Assembly (NCBI RefSeq): GCF_036373705.1 | Contig: NC_089863.1 | Coordinates: forward strand, 21,822,619 to 21,886,618 | DNA length: 64,000 nucleotides | Source of the DNA: Amia ocellicauda | Taxonomy: Eukaryota; Chordata; Actinopteri; Amiiformes; Amiidae | Direction of reading: 5' to 3' | In this document: in pieces, positions 32,723-42,745 of the stretch | Layout: each line of letters opens with the position of its first letter | Numbering within the stretch: the first letter of the stretch is position 1 | Notes under the pieces: model-generated | Databases searched by the model: none | Told to the model about the DNA's origin: nothing | What the model saw: the letters and a program-made list of their open reading frames with translations, nothing else | Position numbers and translations under genes: made by a program

Positions 32723-33347
32723 TATTCAGTTGTGGGCTGACACCTGGCAAATGCAATTCAATGTGGACAAGTGCAAGGTAATACATGCAGGTAACAAAAA
32801 TGTCCAGTATAATTACACTATGGGAGGTACAGATCTACATGAAGTAACGCATGAGAAAGACTTAGGAGTCTATGTGGACTCCTCACTTTCTCCATCCAAG
32901 CAATGTGGGGAAGCAATAAAGAAGGCAAACAGAATGCTAGGGTATATTGTCAAAAGTGTAGAATTTAAAACAAGGGCAGTCATGTTAAGACTGTACAATG
33001 CGCTGGAATACTGTGTACAGTTCTGGGCACCACACTTCAAAAAGGATATTGCTGCCTTAGAGGCAGTTCAGAGGAGAGCAACCAGACTTATTCCAGGTCT
33101 TCAAGGGAAAGTCCTACTCGGAGAGACTGAGAGAACTGAACCTTTTCACCCTGGTACAGAGGAGACTACCCGGGGACAGAAATGGAAATTGGGCTTCAAG
33201 GCATTCAAAACGGAAAACAGGAGACACTTCTTTACACAGAGAGTAGTCACAATCTGGAATAAACTACCCAGCGATGTGGTTGAAGCTGAAAGTTTGGGAA
33301 CATTTAAAAATGGTCTGGAATGGATCCTTGGATCACTTCGATATTAA
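32634..33347 (+). pseudogene. LINE ORF2 fragment, C-terminal
   Basis: Counterpart of 4794-5522, five residues shorter because the RPHLE block is partly deleted. Confidence 0.72.
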
Positions 33348-33481
33348 TGAACACCAAACGAGCAAGATGGGTCGAATGGTCCCCTCTCGTTTGTTAACTC
33401 TCTTATGTTCTTAAAAGTGTCTGAAGCAGCATGAAAGAGCACACAAGGCAGCTGAGAACAGACAGAGAGGGGAGTATATAT

Positions 33482-33553
33482 TGCGTTGGCCGGGAATCAA
33501 ACCCGGGTAAACTGCTTGGAAGGCAGCTATGCTAACCACTATACCACCAACGC
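33482..33553 (-). tRNA. tRNA-Gly(UCC), B copy 3
   Basis: Anticodon TCC and the acceptor stem are intact. The T loop has one change (TTTGATT). Confidence 0.83.
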
Positions 33554-33779
33554 TTAGAAACTGCTTCCCCACAATATCTCACTGTGGTCGAACATGATTC
33601 CAGGATTGCAAAGTGGCAGGCAATTTGTTTTCCAAATTGCAATCGGTGAACATTTGGGAAGCCCTGCGATATCTGCAGTTTCCTGTTCCTGAGTGCGGAA
33701 GGAAAATGTCCATTAGCATCTTTCCAGATTGCACTTTATTCAGACCTTTCCGAAATGAAACAAAACCAAAGTTGAAACA

Positions 33780-33851
33780 AAGAAGAGGATGGTTTCAATC
33801 CATCGACCTCTGGGTTATGGGCCCAGCACGCTTCCGCTGCGCCACTCTGCT
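33780..33851 (-). tRNA. Initiator tRNA-Met(CAU), B copy 3
   Basis: As B copy 1 but T loop TTGAAAC, closer to the standard gene. Confidence 0.8.
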
Positions 33852-34120
33852 CCTTGGGCACACACCCACCTGTTAACGTCACAGCCACTCCTATATTGCA
33901 TATTGCAAGCAATACAAGTTTGCAAAGCCCTGCGTTATTTCCACTTTCCTGTTCAAGACTGCACACCGAGCTTCTCCATGCGCTGGAGCAGCTTTCCAGG
34001 TTTCAGTGCCTTCACATTTCACCCTGTATGTGCTGTGGGAAGCATCATGTCAATTGTTTTGAACTAAGCGGATCGGGGCTCAGTCTGAGCTCAGATCCGA
34101 GCTTAAAAATGACCGTGCTT

Positions 34121-34193
34121 CTGAGCAGCTGGGACTCAAAGCCACACTCCCTGGCTTAGGAACCCAGTGTCTGATCCACTAGGACACGGGGGC
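34121..34193 (-). tRNA. tRNA-Arg(CCU)-like, B copy 3
   Basis: Same sequence and stem defects as B copy 1. Confidence 0.58.
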
Positions 34194-34217
34194 TCAGCCA
34201 GACAGTATCGGAAAATG

Positions 34218-34248
34218 GAAATAAATAAATAAATAAATAAATAAATAA
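34218..34248. repeat. (AAAT)n microsatellite
   Basis: Counterpart of the repeat at 6393-6424. Confidence 0.85.
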
Positions 34249-34657
34249 AAAGATGCTGCGCGTTACACAATAGACACCAGGTAAAGAAGTGAATAGTTAC
34301 AGGAACTGTCACGTAAGCTCCTCAACTTGAAACGGGCACATGCGAACTCCTGTGAAATAACACGAGATGGATAACTACCCCTTCTCTGCTGCAGCAGAAT
34401 GTGACTACCTATTGCGCAGATTATTGCGTCAATCGATTCGAAAAGAGGGCTGGCATTTGTCACCAATGTGTCTCGTTTTATTTCTGAAATATAACTCCCA
34501 GAAAATATTGTCTGTGTTTTTGAAATTGAATAACCTCAAAAGAAAGAAATGATCCAGTCAATTGCTAAAGAAGAGTCTTGCCGCTGCATTCTGGAATGAA
34601 GAAAAGAATGAAATGACAAGTACAATCAAAGCAAGAAAGAGAGCGGGCTGTGTCGGA

Positions 34658-34728
34658 TGCGCCAGCCGGGAATCGAACCCGAGTCACAAGAATGGGACTC
34701 TTGTATGATACCACTACACCACTGGCGC
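34658..34728 (-). tRNA. tRNA-Gly(CCC), B copy 3
   Basis: Same as B copy 1, with loop GTCCCAT and a perfect acceptor stem. Confidence 0.87.
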
Positions 34729-35105
34729 TGCTGGGGAAGCTCTGGCTTGCGTCCTTGAAGCAAATTCATAGAAAGCGTCCCATGGGGCAAGATGATGTCT
34801 TAATGATTATCCTTATTAGTCTGTTGTCGATCTGCTTAATACGTACCTAGCCAATCACTACATCACAGGTGCAGAGACAATCAGTATGAAGGCGAACACG
34901 ATTTCGTTAACGTGTGCCCATTTACAAGTTCAATGAATGTATACATAAATAAAGCAGATCTGGGTTTTCCTCTGAAACATTAAGGACTGGTTTCATAAAT
35001 GCGTCCATAAGTCCATAAACGCCACGAGTGCAACGTGCAACTCTATTGTAGCTGCTGTTACTGTACGATTCATCGTGATACGTGTGTGTTTTATTTCAGC
35101 TGTAA

Positions 35106-35780
35106 CAAATTTGCAGTTACAAATCTGTAGTAAGAGTAATACGTTAAGGGAGTCAAGTTCAGCAATTTAAAATACAAATCTACTAGCACATATCTTGATA
35201 AAGATTACAATAATAACAATAATAATAATACATAGCAAATATTTATTTTAGTGTTGCACATGGAAAGTTTTCTTACAGTAACTTCTGAATATAATGTTGT
35301 CTATACCCTTTTAGCTATTCGTAATACCTCTTAACAGAAACTTGTATATTTTTAGCTGTCTCCAATCATCTAAAGCATACAGAATAAGACAGCCACAAAA
35401 GTCCTTTCCACACCAGGCTCTATCGCTCGTAGTGTTGCTTTCTGTCACTGTCTTTAAAACGAGACACAAACCAAACCCACAATCGCTCCGCTCCTCCCAC
35501 ATCAGGGCGTGGACTTCCGACACTGGCCTGGTTTTCCTGTGGCGCTTTATTAGAACAGCAAGAGATAACAGTATGTTTCTGTCTTTATTCGACCGCATGT
35601 GTGGGTGTAACTTTGTAATTGTTTAATGAGGTCCCGCAACGTTTGGGGTGAAATGCAAAGTAATCTAATAGTAAAGTAACTAATTACTTTGCCCAGAGAG
35701 TAATAAGTAAAATATCTTGTTATATGAGTAAAGAATACAATGTAATACATTTCTTTTTGTGAGTAACGACACCATCACTG
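35106..35780. mobile_element. hAT-type element, right part, diverged
   Basis: The right terminus is GTAACGACACCATCACTG and is followed by CTCTTTTC at 35781-35788, the same target half as in unit A. It is more diverged than the unit A copies near its right end. Confidence 0.72.
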
Positions 35781-35856
35781 CTCTTTTCGATCTCGTTTTG
35801 CATGTATGTTTGTTGTTGACAGAGATACAAAGTTTGAGAGAAGACAGGCTGGCATT

Positions 35857-35928
35857 GGGGATGTAGCTCAGTGGTAGAGCGCATGCTTTGCATGTATGAG
35901 GTCCCGAGTTCAGTCCTCGGCATCTCCA
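35857..35928 (+). tRNA. tRNA-Ala(UGC)
   Basis: This 72-nt single-copy gene starts GGGGATGTAGCTCAG, has anticodon TGC in loop TTTGCAT and ends CATCTCCA. Acceptor, D and anticodon stems match vertebrate tRNA-Ala. The T stem pairs perfectly (CCGAG with CTCGG), with T loop TTCAGTC. TTTT follows at 35936-35939. It decodes GCA. Confidence 0.93.
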
Positions 35929-36042
35929 GACTGTCTTTTAATGGAGCCCGTGCACTATGTCATTGGATGCACATAGCAAGTACCGAACAAATCGGGAGCC
36001 CGTGATTCATCGGTCACACTAGCATGGGCCTTTTCGGCACTC

Positions 36043-36131
36043 TTTCCCAGCATTCGTCCGAGAAACAGCGTGTGTATGTATTCATTGTGAGAAGTGAAAC
36101 AATGGGCCGGATTGCAAGCTGGTTCTGTATA
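36043..36131 (-). other. Inverted, diverged copy of the unit A spacer (left half)
   Basis: Blocks such as TCCGAGAAACAGCGTGTGTA and GGATTGCAAGC match the reverse complement of 850-930 of unit A. The rest of 35940-36042 shows no gene. Confidence 0.65.
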
Positions 36132-37352
36132 CACTCACCTAAAGGATTATTAGGAACACCATACTAATACTGTGTTTGACCCCCTTTCGCCTTCAGAACT
36201 GCCTTAATTCTACATGGCATTGATTCAACAAGGTGCTGAAAGCATTCTTTAGAAATGTTGGCCCATATTGATAGGATAGCATCTTGCAGTTGATGGAGAT
36301 TTGTGTGATGCACATCCAGGGCACGAAGCTCCCGTTCCACCACATCCCAAAGATGCTCTATTGGGTTGAGATCTGGTGACTGTGGGGGCCAGTTTAGTAC
36401 AGTGAACTCATTGTCATGTTCAAGAAACCAATTTGAAATGATTCGACCTTTGTGACATGGTGCATTATCCTGCTGGAAGTAGCCATCAGAGGATGGGTAC
36501 ATGGTGGTCATAAAGGGATGGACATGGTCAGAAACAATGCTCAGGTAGGCCGTGGCATTTAAACGATGCCCAATTGGCACTAAGGGGCCTAAAGTGTGCC
36601 AAGAAAACATCCCCCACACCATTACACCACCACCACCAGCCTGCACAGTGGTAACAAGGCATGATGGATCCATGTTCTCATTCTGTTTACACCAAATTCT
36701 GACTCTACCATCTGAATGTCTCAACAGAAATCGTGACTCATCAGACCAGGCAACATTTTTCCAGTCTTCAACTGTCCAATTTTGGTGAGCTTGTGCAAAT
36801 TGTAGCCTCTTTTTCCTATTTGTAGTGGAGATGAGTGGTACCCGGTGGGGTCTTCTGCTGTTGTAGCCCATCCGTCTCAAGGTTGTACGTGTTGTGGCTT
36901 CACAAATGCTTTGCTGCATACCTCGGTTGTAACGAGTGGTTATTTCAGTCAAAGTTGCTCTTCTATCAGCTTGAATCAGTCGGCCCATTCTCCTCTGACC
37001 TCTAGCATCAAGAAGGCATTTTCGCCCACAGGACTGCCGCATACTGGATGTTTTTCCCTTTTCACACCATTCTTTGTAAACCCTAGAAATGGTTGTGCGT
37101 GAAAATCCCAGTAACTGAGCAGATTGTGAAATACTCAGACCGGCCCGTCTGGCACCAACAACCATGCCACGCTCAAAATTGCTTAAATCACCTTTCTTTC
37201 CCATTCAGACATTCAGTTTGGAGTTCAGGAGATTGTCTTGACCAGGACCACACCCCTAAATGCATTGAAGCAACTGCCATGTGATTGGTTGGTTAGATAA
37301 TTGCATTAATGAGAAATTGAACAGGTGTTCCTAATAATCCTTTAGGTGAGTG
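36132..37352 (-). mobile_element. Tc1/mariner transposon, DD36E type, intact
   Basis: The element is 1221 bp with perfect 29-bp inverted repeats at 36132-36160 and 37324-37352 (outer end CACTCACCTAAAGG) and TA on both sides (36130-36131, 37353-37354). It carries one complete transposase frame. It splits the inverted spacer copy in two. Confidence 0.95.
36164..37204 (-). CDS. Tc1/mariner transposase (DD36E)
   Basis: The 346-codon frame is complete, the normal length for the superfamily. Residues 8-50 form the first helix-turn-helix, with a second DNA-binding part to about 120. The glycine-rich box GGGVMVWG is at 191-198. The catalytic triad is D155 (AWSDESRF), D246 (FQQDNAPC) and E283 (NPIEHLW). 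There are 36 residues between D246 and E283, against 34 in Tc1, which fits the DD36E family called Incomer. It would cut and paste the element at TA sites. No disabling change is seen. Confidence 0.93.
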   Translation of the reverse strand: MGKKGDLSNFERGMVVGARRAGLSISQSAQLLGFSRTTISRVYKEWCEKGKTSSMRQSCGRKCLLDARGQRRMGRLIQADRRATLTEITTRYNRGMQQSICEATTRTTLRRMGYNSRRPHRVPLISTTNRKKRLQFAQAHQNWTVEDWKNVAWSDESRFLLRHSDGRVRIWCKQNENMDPSCLVTTVQAGGGGVMVWGMFSWHTLGPLVPIGHRLNATAYLSIVSDHVHPFMTTMYPSSDGYFQQDNAPCHKGRIISNWFLEHDNEFTVLNWPPQSPDLNPIEHLWDVVERELRALDVHHTNLHQLQDAILSIWANISKECFQHLVESMPCRIKAVLKAKGGQTQY

Positions 37353-37354
37353 TA

Positions 37355-37600
37355 AGTGCGCAGGCTGTAAGATTTGGGCGCTTTAAACGGCACGGTGTAC
37401 TTGAACATCTTCATCATCACGTTGACACACATGCCATCTAAAACGCGCGTTGTCTTTACTTGTTGGCTTGAAGTTAAACACAGACCGTCGTCAGGACTAG
37501 GGAATTAGCGGGGACAGGTGCCAGGTGTGATACATTGGAGGCACACGCACTAACACCGAGCTCAATGGCTCTACTAAGCTACTAAAAAAGAAGTGTTAAC
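37355..37600 (-). other. Inverted, diverged copy of the unit A spacer (right half)
   Basis: Blocks GGTGCCAG, TGTGATACAT, GGCACACGCA and ACACCGAGCTC match the reverse complement of 725-780 of unit A. Further on, 37601-37823 shows no gene. Confidence 0.65.
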
Positions 37601-37820
37601 CAAGCACCGACCGATGCGTTTTCTCCCACTGAATTGTGCACCTCGAAAGTCTACCAAATGCAGACTCCTTAAGCAAAGCATTGTCCCCCACAGGACACCG
37701 ACTTATATGTAAACCCTCCCTCTCTCCATAATCAATCTATCAGCAAGGAAAGGACCTAAATTCATGAGTAAATTACACATGCATTCAAAGCAATATGTAG
37801 AGCACGCTGTATCGGATATG

Positions 37821-37823
<3 letters not shown>

Positions 37824-37913
<90 letters not shown>
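37824..37913. repeat. (ACT)30 microsatellite
   Basis: A pure run of 30 ACT triplets. It produces a spurious polyvaline frame on the minus strand. Confidence 0.97.
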
Positions 37914-37961
37914 CAATAATAATTTAAAGAGGAGCGTTTCACCACCTGCCTTGAAAGCAGC

Positions 37962-38033
37962 GAGCTCTTGTGGCAAGGGTAGCACGTCTGACTCTAGATC
38001 ACAAGGGTGCGTGTTCAAATGACGTCGGGGTCA
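37962..38033 (+). tRNA. tRNA-Trp-like gene with CUA anticodon
   Basis: The 72-nt sequence aligns over its full length with vertebrate tRNA-Trp: TAGCACGTCTGACTC, GTGTTCAAAT and GTCGGGGTCA are shared. The anticodon at 37994-37996 is CTA instead of CCA, so it would read the stop codon UAG. The acceptor stem has two mismatches, the anticodon stem one and the T stem one. TTTT follows at once (GTGTTTTG). It may be a pseudogene. Confidence 0.65.
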
Positions 38034-38402
38034 GTGTTTTGTACACTAGCAGTAACCAGTAACACTAAGGTTGCATGAGTAATTGCACAGCTGACAGTGT
38101 AAAGTGCTTACCACCTTGTCGTTGATCTTGCAAAAAGGTAAGCACAAGTATTTACAAGTTGCCACAGAGAGAGACCGGATAGTACAGGTGAGAGGTAGCC
38201 ATCTTGTTGTTTGACTAGTTTCAGAATAGTCTTAGCATTGCTCATTTTGTTTTAAGTTTGCCTTAAATTGACGTTAGCATTGTCTGTAGTTTGCCTAAAT
38301 TGAAGCCAATTCAGTTCAGCTGCTGAGTTGGTGAAAGTAAACAGGTTATAGAAGGGAGTTTCTGTCTAGGACTAGCAGGAATTCTGTTGCAGGAGGAGCC
38401 AG

Positions 38403-38783
38403 GTGGGGCCAATTAGGTGTGAATTGGGGGTAAAACCTAGGAGAGTTGAGACCTTAGAGCAGGACAGCGTAGAGAACTGCTGGGTTACAGTAGGTCGTAA
38501 CCACAGAAAAGGGCGTGCACACCCCGTAGAGACACCCCAAGAGCTTGAATTGCCCAACAGGTTCCAACTGCTGGACACCGAGTTGGACAGTGACAGCTCA
38601 GAGGGTGATGGGGGGCAGTTGAGCACCAGAGCACCATGGTGCCCAATCCCCCCCCAGACGAAGGAGGTAGTTATAGTAGGAGACTCAATTCTTAGAGGTG
38701 TAGATCACACAGTGTGTTCTAGTGACATGGAGACCCGCATTGGTATCTTGCCTGCCTGGTGCTCAGGTTGCAGATCTCCCTAA
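38403..38783 (+). pseudogene. LINE ORF1 remnant, esterase-like
   Basis: Counterpart of 24167-24556 with a different N-terminus due to the 5' deletion; GDSILRGVD is kept. Confidence 0.62.
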
Positions 38784-39129
38784 ACTAGTAGACGGGCTAC
38801 TGGCCAAAGCCGGGGGGAATCCACCGGTCATGGTCAGGGAGACAGGCAGAGATTAGAAAGTTTAACACGTGGTTGAAAGCTTGGTGTAGGGAAGAGGGGT
38901 TTAGGTTTATGGAGCATTGGTCTTTCTTCTGGGATAGATGGGACCTGTACAAACCGGACGGTCTACATCTAAACAGAAGGGGGGCTAATGCATTGGAAGA
39001 GCGTATGTGCAGTGAAATTGAGAATCATTTAAACTAGGAACCAGGGGGGCAGGGAGCTTTGACAATGGGAGATGTTCCACTAAGGAAAGGAAACCAAGGC
39101 AAACTGCCAGTAGGAAAGTCCTGAAATGT

Positions 39130-39483
39130 TTGTACCTCAATGCCAGGAGTATAAGGAACAAGATGTTAGACTTGGAAGCCACAGTGCTGGTGTGTGACTA
39201 TGATGTTGTAGGAGTGACAGAAACATGGCTTACAGAAAATGATGGGGATGAATACAAGTTGGAAGGATATACACAGTTTAGGAGAGACAGGCAAAATTTA
39301 AGAGGGGGTGGGGTAGCATTATATGTGAAAAATGACATTGAGGCAGAAGATCTTGTATTAGATCCCAGTAACGGAACAGAATCTTTGTGGGTGAAACTTT
39401 TGAACAAGAGATCTGGAGGATTAGCGGTAGGAGTGTGTTACAGGCCACCAAACTCAGATATTCAGAAAGATGCTGCATTGTAA
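39130..39483 (+). pseudogene. LINE endonuclease, N-terminal
   Basis: It begins with LNARSIRNK and TETWLTEND (the metal-binding glutamate of APE-type endonucleases) and contains YRPPNSD. A stop at 39481 separates it from the next frame. Confidence 0.78.
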
Positions 39484-39513
39484 AGTGTAATCAGGACTGC
39501 ATGTAGCAAGGAT

Positions 39514-40014
39514 GTGGCTGTTATAATGGGGGATTTCAATTTCCCAAACTTAGACTGGGAAAGCCCAGTGGGGACTACAGAAGCAGAAATGGAAATGGTT
39601 GAGATGGTAAATGACTGCTTTCTAACTCAATTTGTCAGGGAACCAACCAGAGAGAGCGCATGTATTGACTTGATCTTTTCAAATGACCAAGATAGAGTCA
39701 GGGGGACAGTAGTTAGAGAACCAATGGCAAATTGTGATCACAATATGGTTGTCTTTGAGGCATTCTTTCAAAAAACAAGGTCCAAGTCTAAAACAATGGT
39801 CTACAATTTTAGAAAAGCAAACCTTGAAGGTATGAGACGGCACTTAGAAGAGGTAGACTGGAGCACACTGGATACAGAGTTAGTTGAAAATGCATGGGTA
39901 TATTTTAAGAATATACTACTCGAGGCTCAGGAGCAATTTAAACCAAAACTTAGCAAATTGAGGAACAAAAATCATTGGCCAAAATGGTATAATAGAGGTA
40001 TGCAAAAAATATAA
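39514..40014 (+). pseudogene. LINE endonuclease, C-terminal
   Basis: GDFNFPNLDWE, CIDLIFSN and CDHNMV are present, completing the endonuclease domain, followed by the linker. Confidence 0.78.
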
Positions 40015-40025
40015 AGAGGAAGACA

Positions 40026-40529
40026 ATGTTGTATAGCACATACAAAAGGGATGGTGACGAAACAAAATACATAGAATATGTTGAGCTGCAAAGAGATCTT
40101 AAGAAAGGGATCAGGAAAGCAAAGAGGGAATTAGAAAGAAAAATAGCTCTTGGAGCTCAAACCAATGCAAAGAGCTTTTTTCAATATCACAACAGCAAGC
40201 GGTTAATAAAGGAGGAGGTGAAACAGATAAAGGGCAAAAACGGAGGTATCTTGGAAAACGAACAAGATGTGGCACATATTCTAAATGAGTATTTCACAGA
40301 GGTTTTTACAAAAGAAAAAACAGATGACATGCCACAGGTTGACAATCAGTCCAGTCAATCCCTAAGAGAGATCAGGATAAATGAGGAGGAGGTACTAAAG
40401 GGACTAGCAGAATTAAAAACAAACAAATCACCTGGGCCAGATGGGATATTTCCAAAAGTACTTCAAGAAAATAGGTGGCTCAGCAGATACAATCTTGGCA
40501 GCACAGGCTATTCAGAGGGACTTAGATAA
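40026..40529 (+). pseudogene. LINE ORF2 fragment, linker
   Basis: Counterpart of 4379-4882, ending at the RT deletion join. Confidence 0.72.
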
Positions 40530-40818
40530 TATTCAGTTGTGGGCTGACACCTGGCAAATGCAATTCAATGTGGACAAGTGCAAGGTAATACATGCAGGTA
40601 ACAAAAATGTCCACTATAATTACACTATGGGAGGTACAGATCTACATGAAGTAACGCATGAGAAAGACCTAGGAGTCTATGTGGACTCCTCACTTTCTCC
40701 ATCCAAGCAATGTGGGGAAGCAATAAAGAAGGCAAACAGAATGCTAGGGTATATTGTCAAAAGTGTAGAATTTAAAACAAGGGCAGTCATGTTAAGTCAT
40801 GTACAATGCGCTAGTTAG
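40441..40818 (+). pseudogene. LINE ORF2 fragment, post-palm
   Basis: It covers the DLGVYVDSSL block and stops at a 4-base change near 40795 (TTAAGTCATG). Confidence 0.68.
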
Positions 40819-41170
40819 ACCTCATCTGGAATACTGTGTACAGTTCTGGGCACCACACTTCAAAAAGGATATTGCTGCCTTAGAGGCAGTTCAGAGGAGA
40901 GCAACCAGACTTATTCCAGGTCTTCAAGGGAAAGTCCTACTCGGAGAGACTGAGAGAACTGAACCTTTTCACCCTGGTACAGAGGAGACTACCCGGGGAC
41001 AGAAATGGAAATTGGGCTTCAAGGCATTCAAAACGGAATACAGGAGACACTTCTTTACACAGAGAGTAGTCACAATCTGGAATAAACTACCCAGCGATGT
41101 GGTTGAAGCTGAAAGTTTGGGAACATTTAAAAATGGTCTGGAAAGGATCCTTGGATCACTTCGATATTAA
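40799..41170 (+). pseudogene. LINE ORF2 fragment, C-terminal
   Basis: It continues from RPHLEYCVQFW to the normal ORF2 end. Confidence 0.68.
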
Positions 41171-41304
41171 TGAACACCAAACGAGCACGATGGGTCGAAT
41201 GGTCCCCTCTCGTTTGTTAACTCTCTTATGTTCTTAAAAGTATCTGAAGCAGCATGAAAGAGCACACTAGGCAGCTGAGAACAGACAGAGAGGGGAGTGT
41301 ATAT

Positions 41305-41376
41305 TGCGTTGGCTGGGAATCGAACCCGGGTCAACTGCTTGGAAGGCAGCTATGCTAACCACTATACCACCAACGC
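41305..41376 (-). tRNA. tRNA-Gly(UCC), B copy 4
   Basis: Anticodon TCC and a fully paired acceptor stem; one T-stem pair is changed to C-A. Confidence 0.84.
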
Positions 41377-41602
41377 TTAGAAACTGCTTCCCCACAATAT
41401 CTCACTGTGGTCGAACATGATTCCAGGATTGCAAAGTGGCAGGCAATTCGTTTTCCAAATTGCAATCGGTGAACATTTGGGAAGCCCTGCGATATCAGCA
41501 GTTTCCTGTTCCTGAGTGCGGAAGGAAAATGTCCATTAGCATCTTTCCAGATTGCACTTTATTCAGACCTTTCCGAAATGAAACAAAACCAAAGTTGAAA
41601 CA

Positions 41603-41674
41603 TAGACGAGGATGGTTTCGATCCATCGACCTCTGGGTTATAGGCCCAAAACGCTTCTGCTGCGCCACTCTGCT
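41603..41674 (-). tRNA. Initiator-type tRNA with UAU anticodon, B copy 4
   Basis: The body is that of initiator tRNA-Met, but the anticodon loop reads CCTATAA, so the anticodon is UAU (isoleucine codon AUA). The T loop is the standard TCGAAAC. Two acceptor mismatches and a change below the D arm (GCGTTTTGGG) are present. It cannot start at AUG as it stands. Confidence 0.72.
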
Positions 41675-41943
41675 CCTTGGGCACTCACCCACCTGTTAAC
41701 GTCACAGCCATTCCTATATTGCATATTGCAAGCAATACTAGTTTGCAAAGCCCTGCGTTATTTCCACTTTCCTGTTCAAGACTGCACACCGAGCTTCTCC
41801 ATGCGCTGGAGCAGCTTTCCAGGTTTCAGTGCCTTCACATTTCACCCTGTATGTGCTGTGGGAAGCATCATGTCAATTGTTTTGAACTAAGCGGATCGGG
41901 GCTCAGTTTGAGCTCAGATCCGAGCTTAAAAATGACCGTGCTT

Positions 41944-42016
41944 CTGAGCAGCTGGGACTCAAAGCGACACTCCCTGGCTTAGGAACCCAGTGTCTGATCC
42001 ACTAGGACACGGGGGC
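41944..42016 (-). tRNA. tRNA-Arg(CCU)-like, B copy 4
   Basis: As B copy 1 with one extra T-arm change (CAAAGCGACAC on +). Confidence 0.55.
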
Positions 42017-42277
42017 TCAGCCAGACAGTATCGGAAAATGGAAATAAATAAATAAATTAATATATAAAAAGATGCTGGGCGTTACACAATAGACACCAGG
42101 TAAAGAAGTGAATAGTTACAGGAACTGTCACGTAAGCTCCTCAACTTGAACCGGGCACATACGAACTCCTGTGAAATAACACAAGATGGATAACTACCCC
42201 TTCTCTGCTGCAGCAGAATGTGACTACCTATTGCACAGATTACAATCAAATCAAGAAAGAGAGCAGGCTTTGTCGGA

Positions 42278-42348
42278 TGCGCCAGCCGGGAATCGAACCC
42301 GAGTCACAAGAATGGGAATCTTGTATGATACCACTACACCACTGGCGC
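42278..42348 (-). tRNA. tRNA-Gly(CCC), B copy 4
   Basis: Perfect acceptor stem and standard loop TTCCCAT; the best of the four copies. Confidence 0.9.
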
Positions 42349-42745
42349 TGCTGGGGAAGCTCTGGCTTGCGTCCTTGAAGCAAATTCATAGAAAGCGTCC
42401 CATGGGGCAAGATGATGTCTTAATGATTATCCTTATTAGTCTGTTATCGATCTGCTTAATACGTACCTAGCCAATCACTACATCACAGGTGCAGAGACAA
42501 TCAGTATGAAGGCGAACACGATTTCGTTAACGTGTGCCCATTTACAAGTTCAATGAATGTATACAAAAATAGAGCAGATCTGGGTTTTCCTCTGAAACAT
42601 TAAGGACTGGTTTCATAAATGCGTCCATAAGTCCATAAACGCCACGAGTGCAACTCTATTGTAGCTGCTGTTACTGTACAATTCATCGTGATACGTGTGT
42701 GTTTTATTTCAGCTGTAACTCGCCCTGGTTAAGCACGTCTACGGT

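Larger units (their letters stand above)
32067..33416 (+). mobile_element. CR1-like LINE fragment 4
   Basis: Nearly identical to fragment 1, with an extra 15-bp in-frame loss near 33004. Confidence 0.85.
31482..35780. repeat. Unit B, copy 3
   Basis: The order equals B1. Its hAT right part is followed by tRNA-Ala instead of the Gly relic. Gaps 33554-33779, 33852-34120, 34194-34657 and 34729-35105 hold B spacer only. Confidence 0.85.
38146..41239 (+). mobile_element. CR1-like LINE 5, near full ends, RT core deleted
   Basis: It starts at AAGTATTTACAAG like LINE 3 and ends in TTCTTAAAA. ORF1 and endonuclease regions are present; the RT palm is missing at the same join as fragments 1, 2 and 4. 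A deletion near 38432 shortens the 5' part. Confidence 0.87.

Noticed and set aside
37785-38018. Polyvaline frame on the minus strand
   Set aside because: It is the translation of the (ACT)30 microsatellite.
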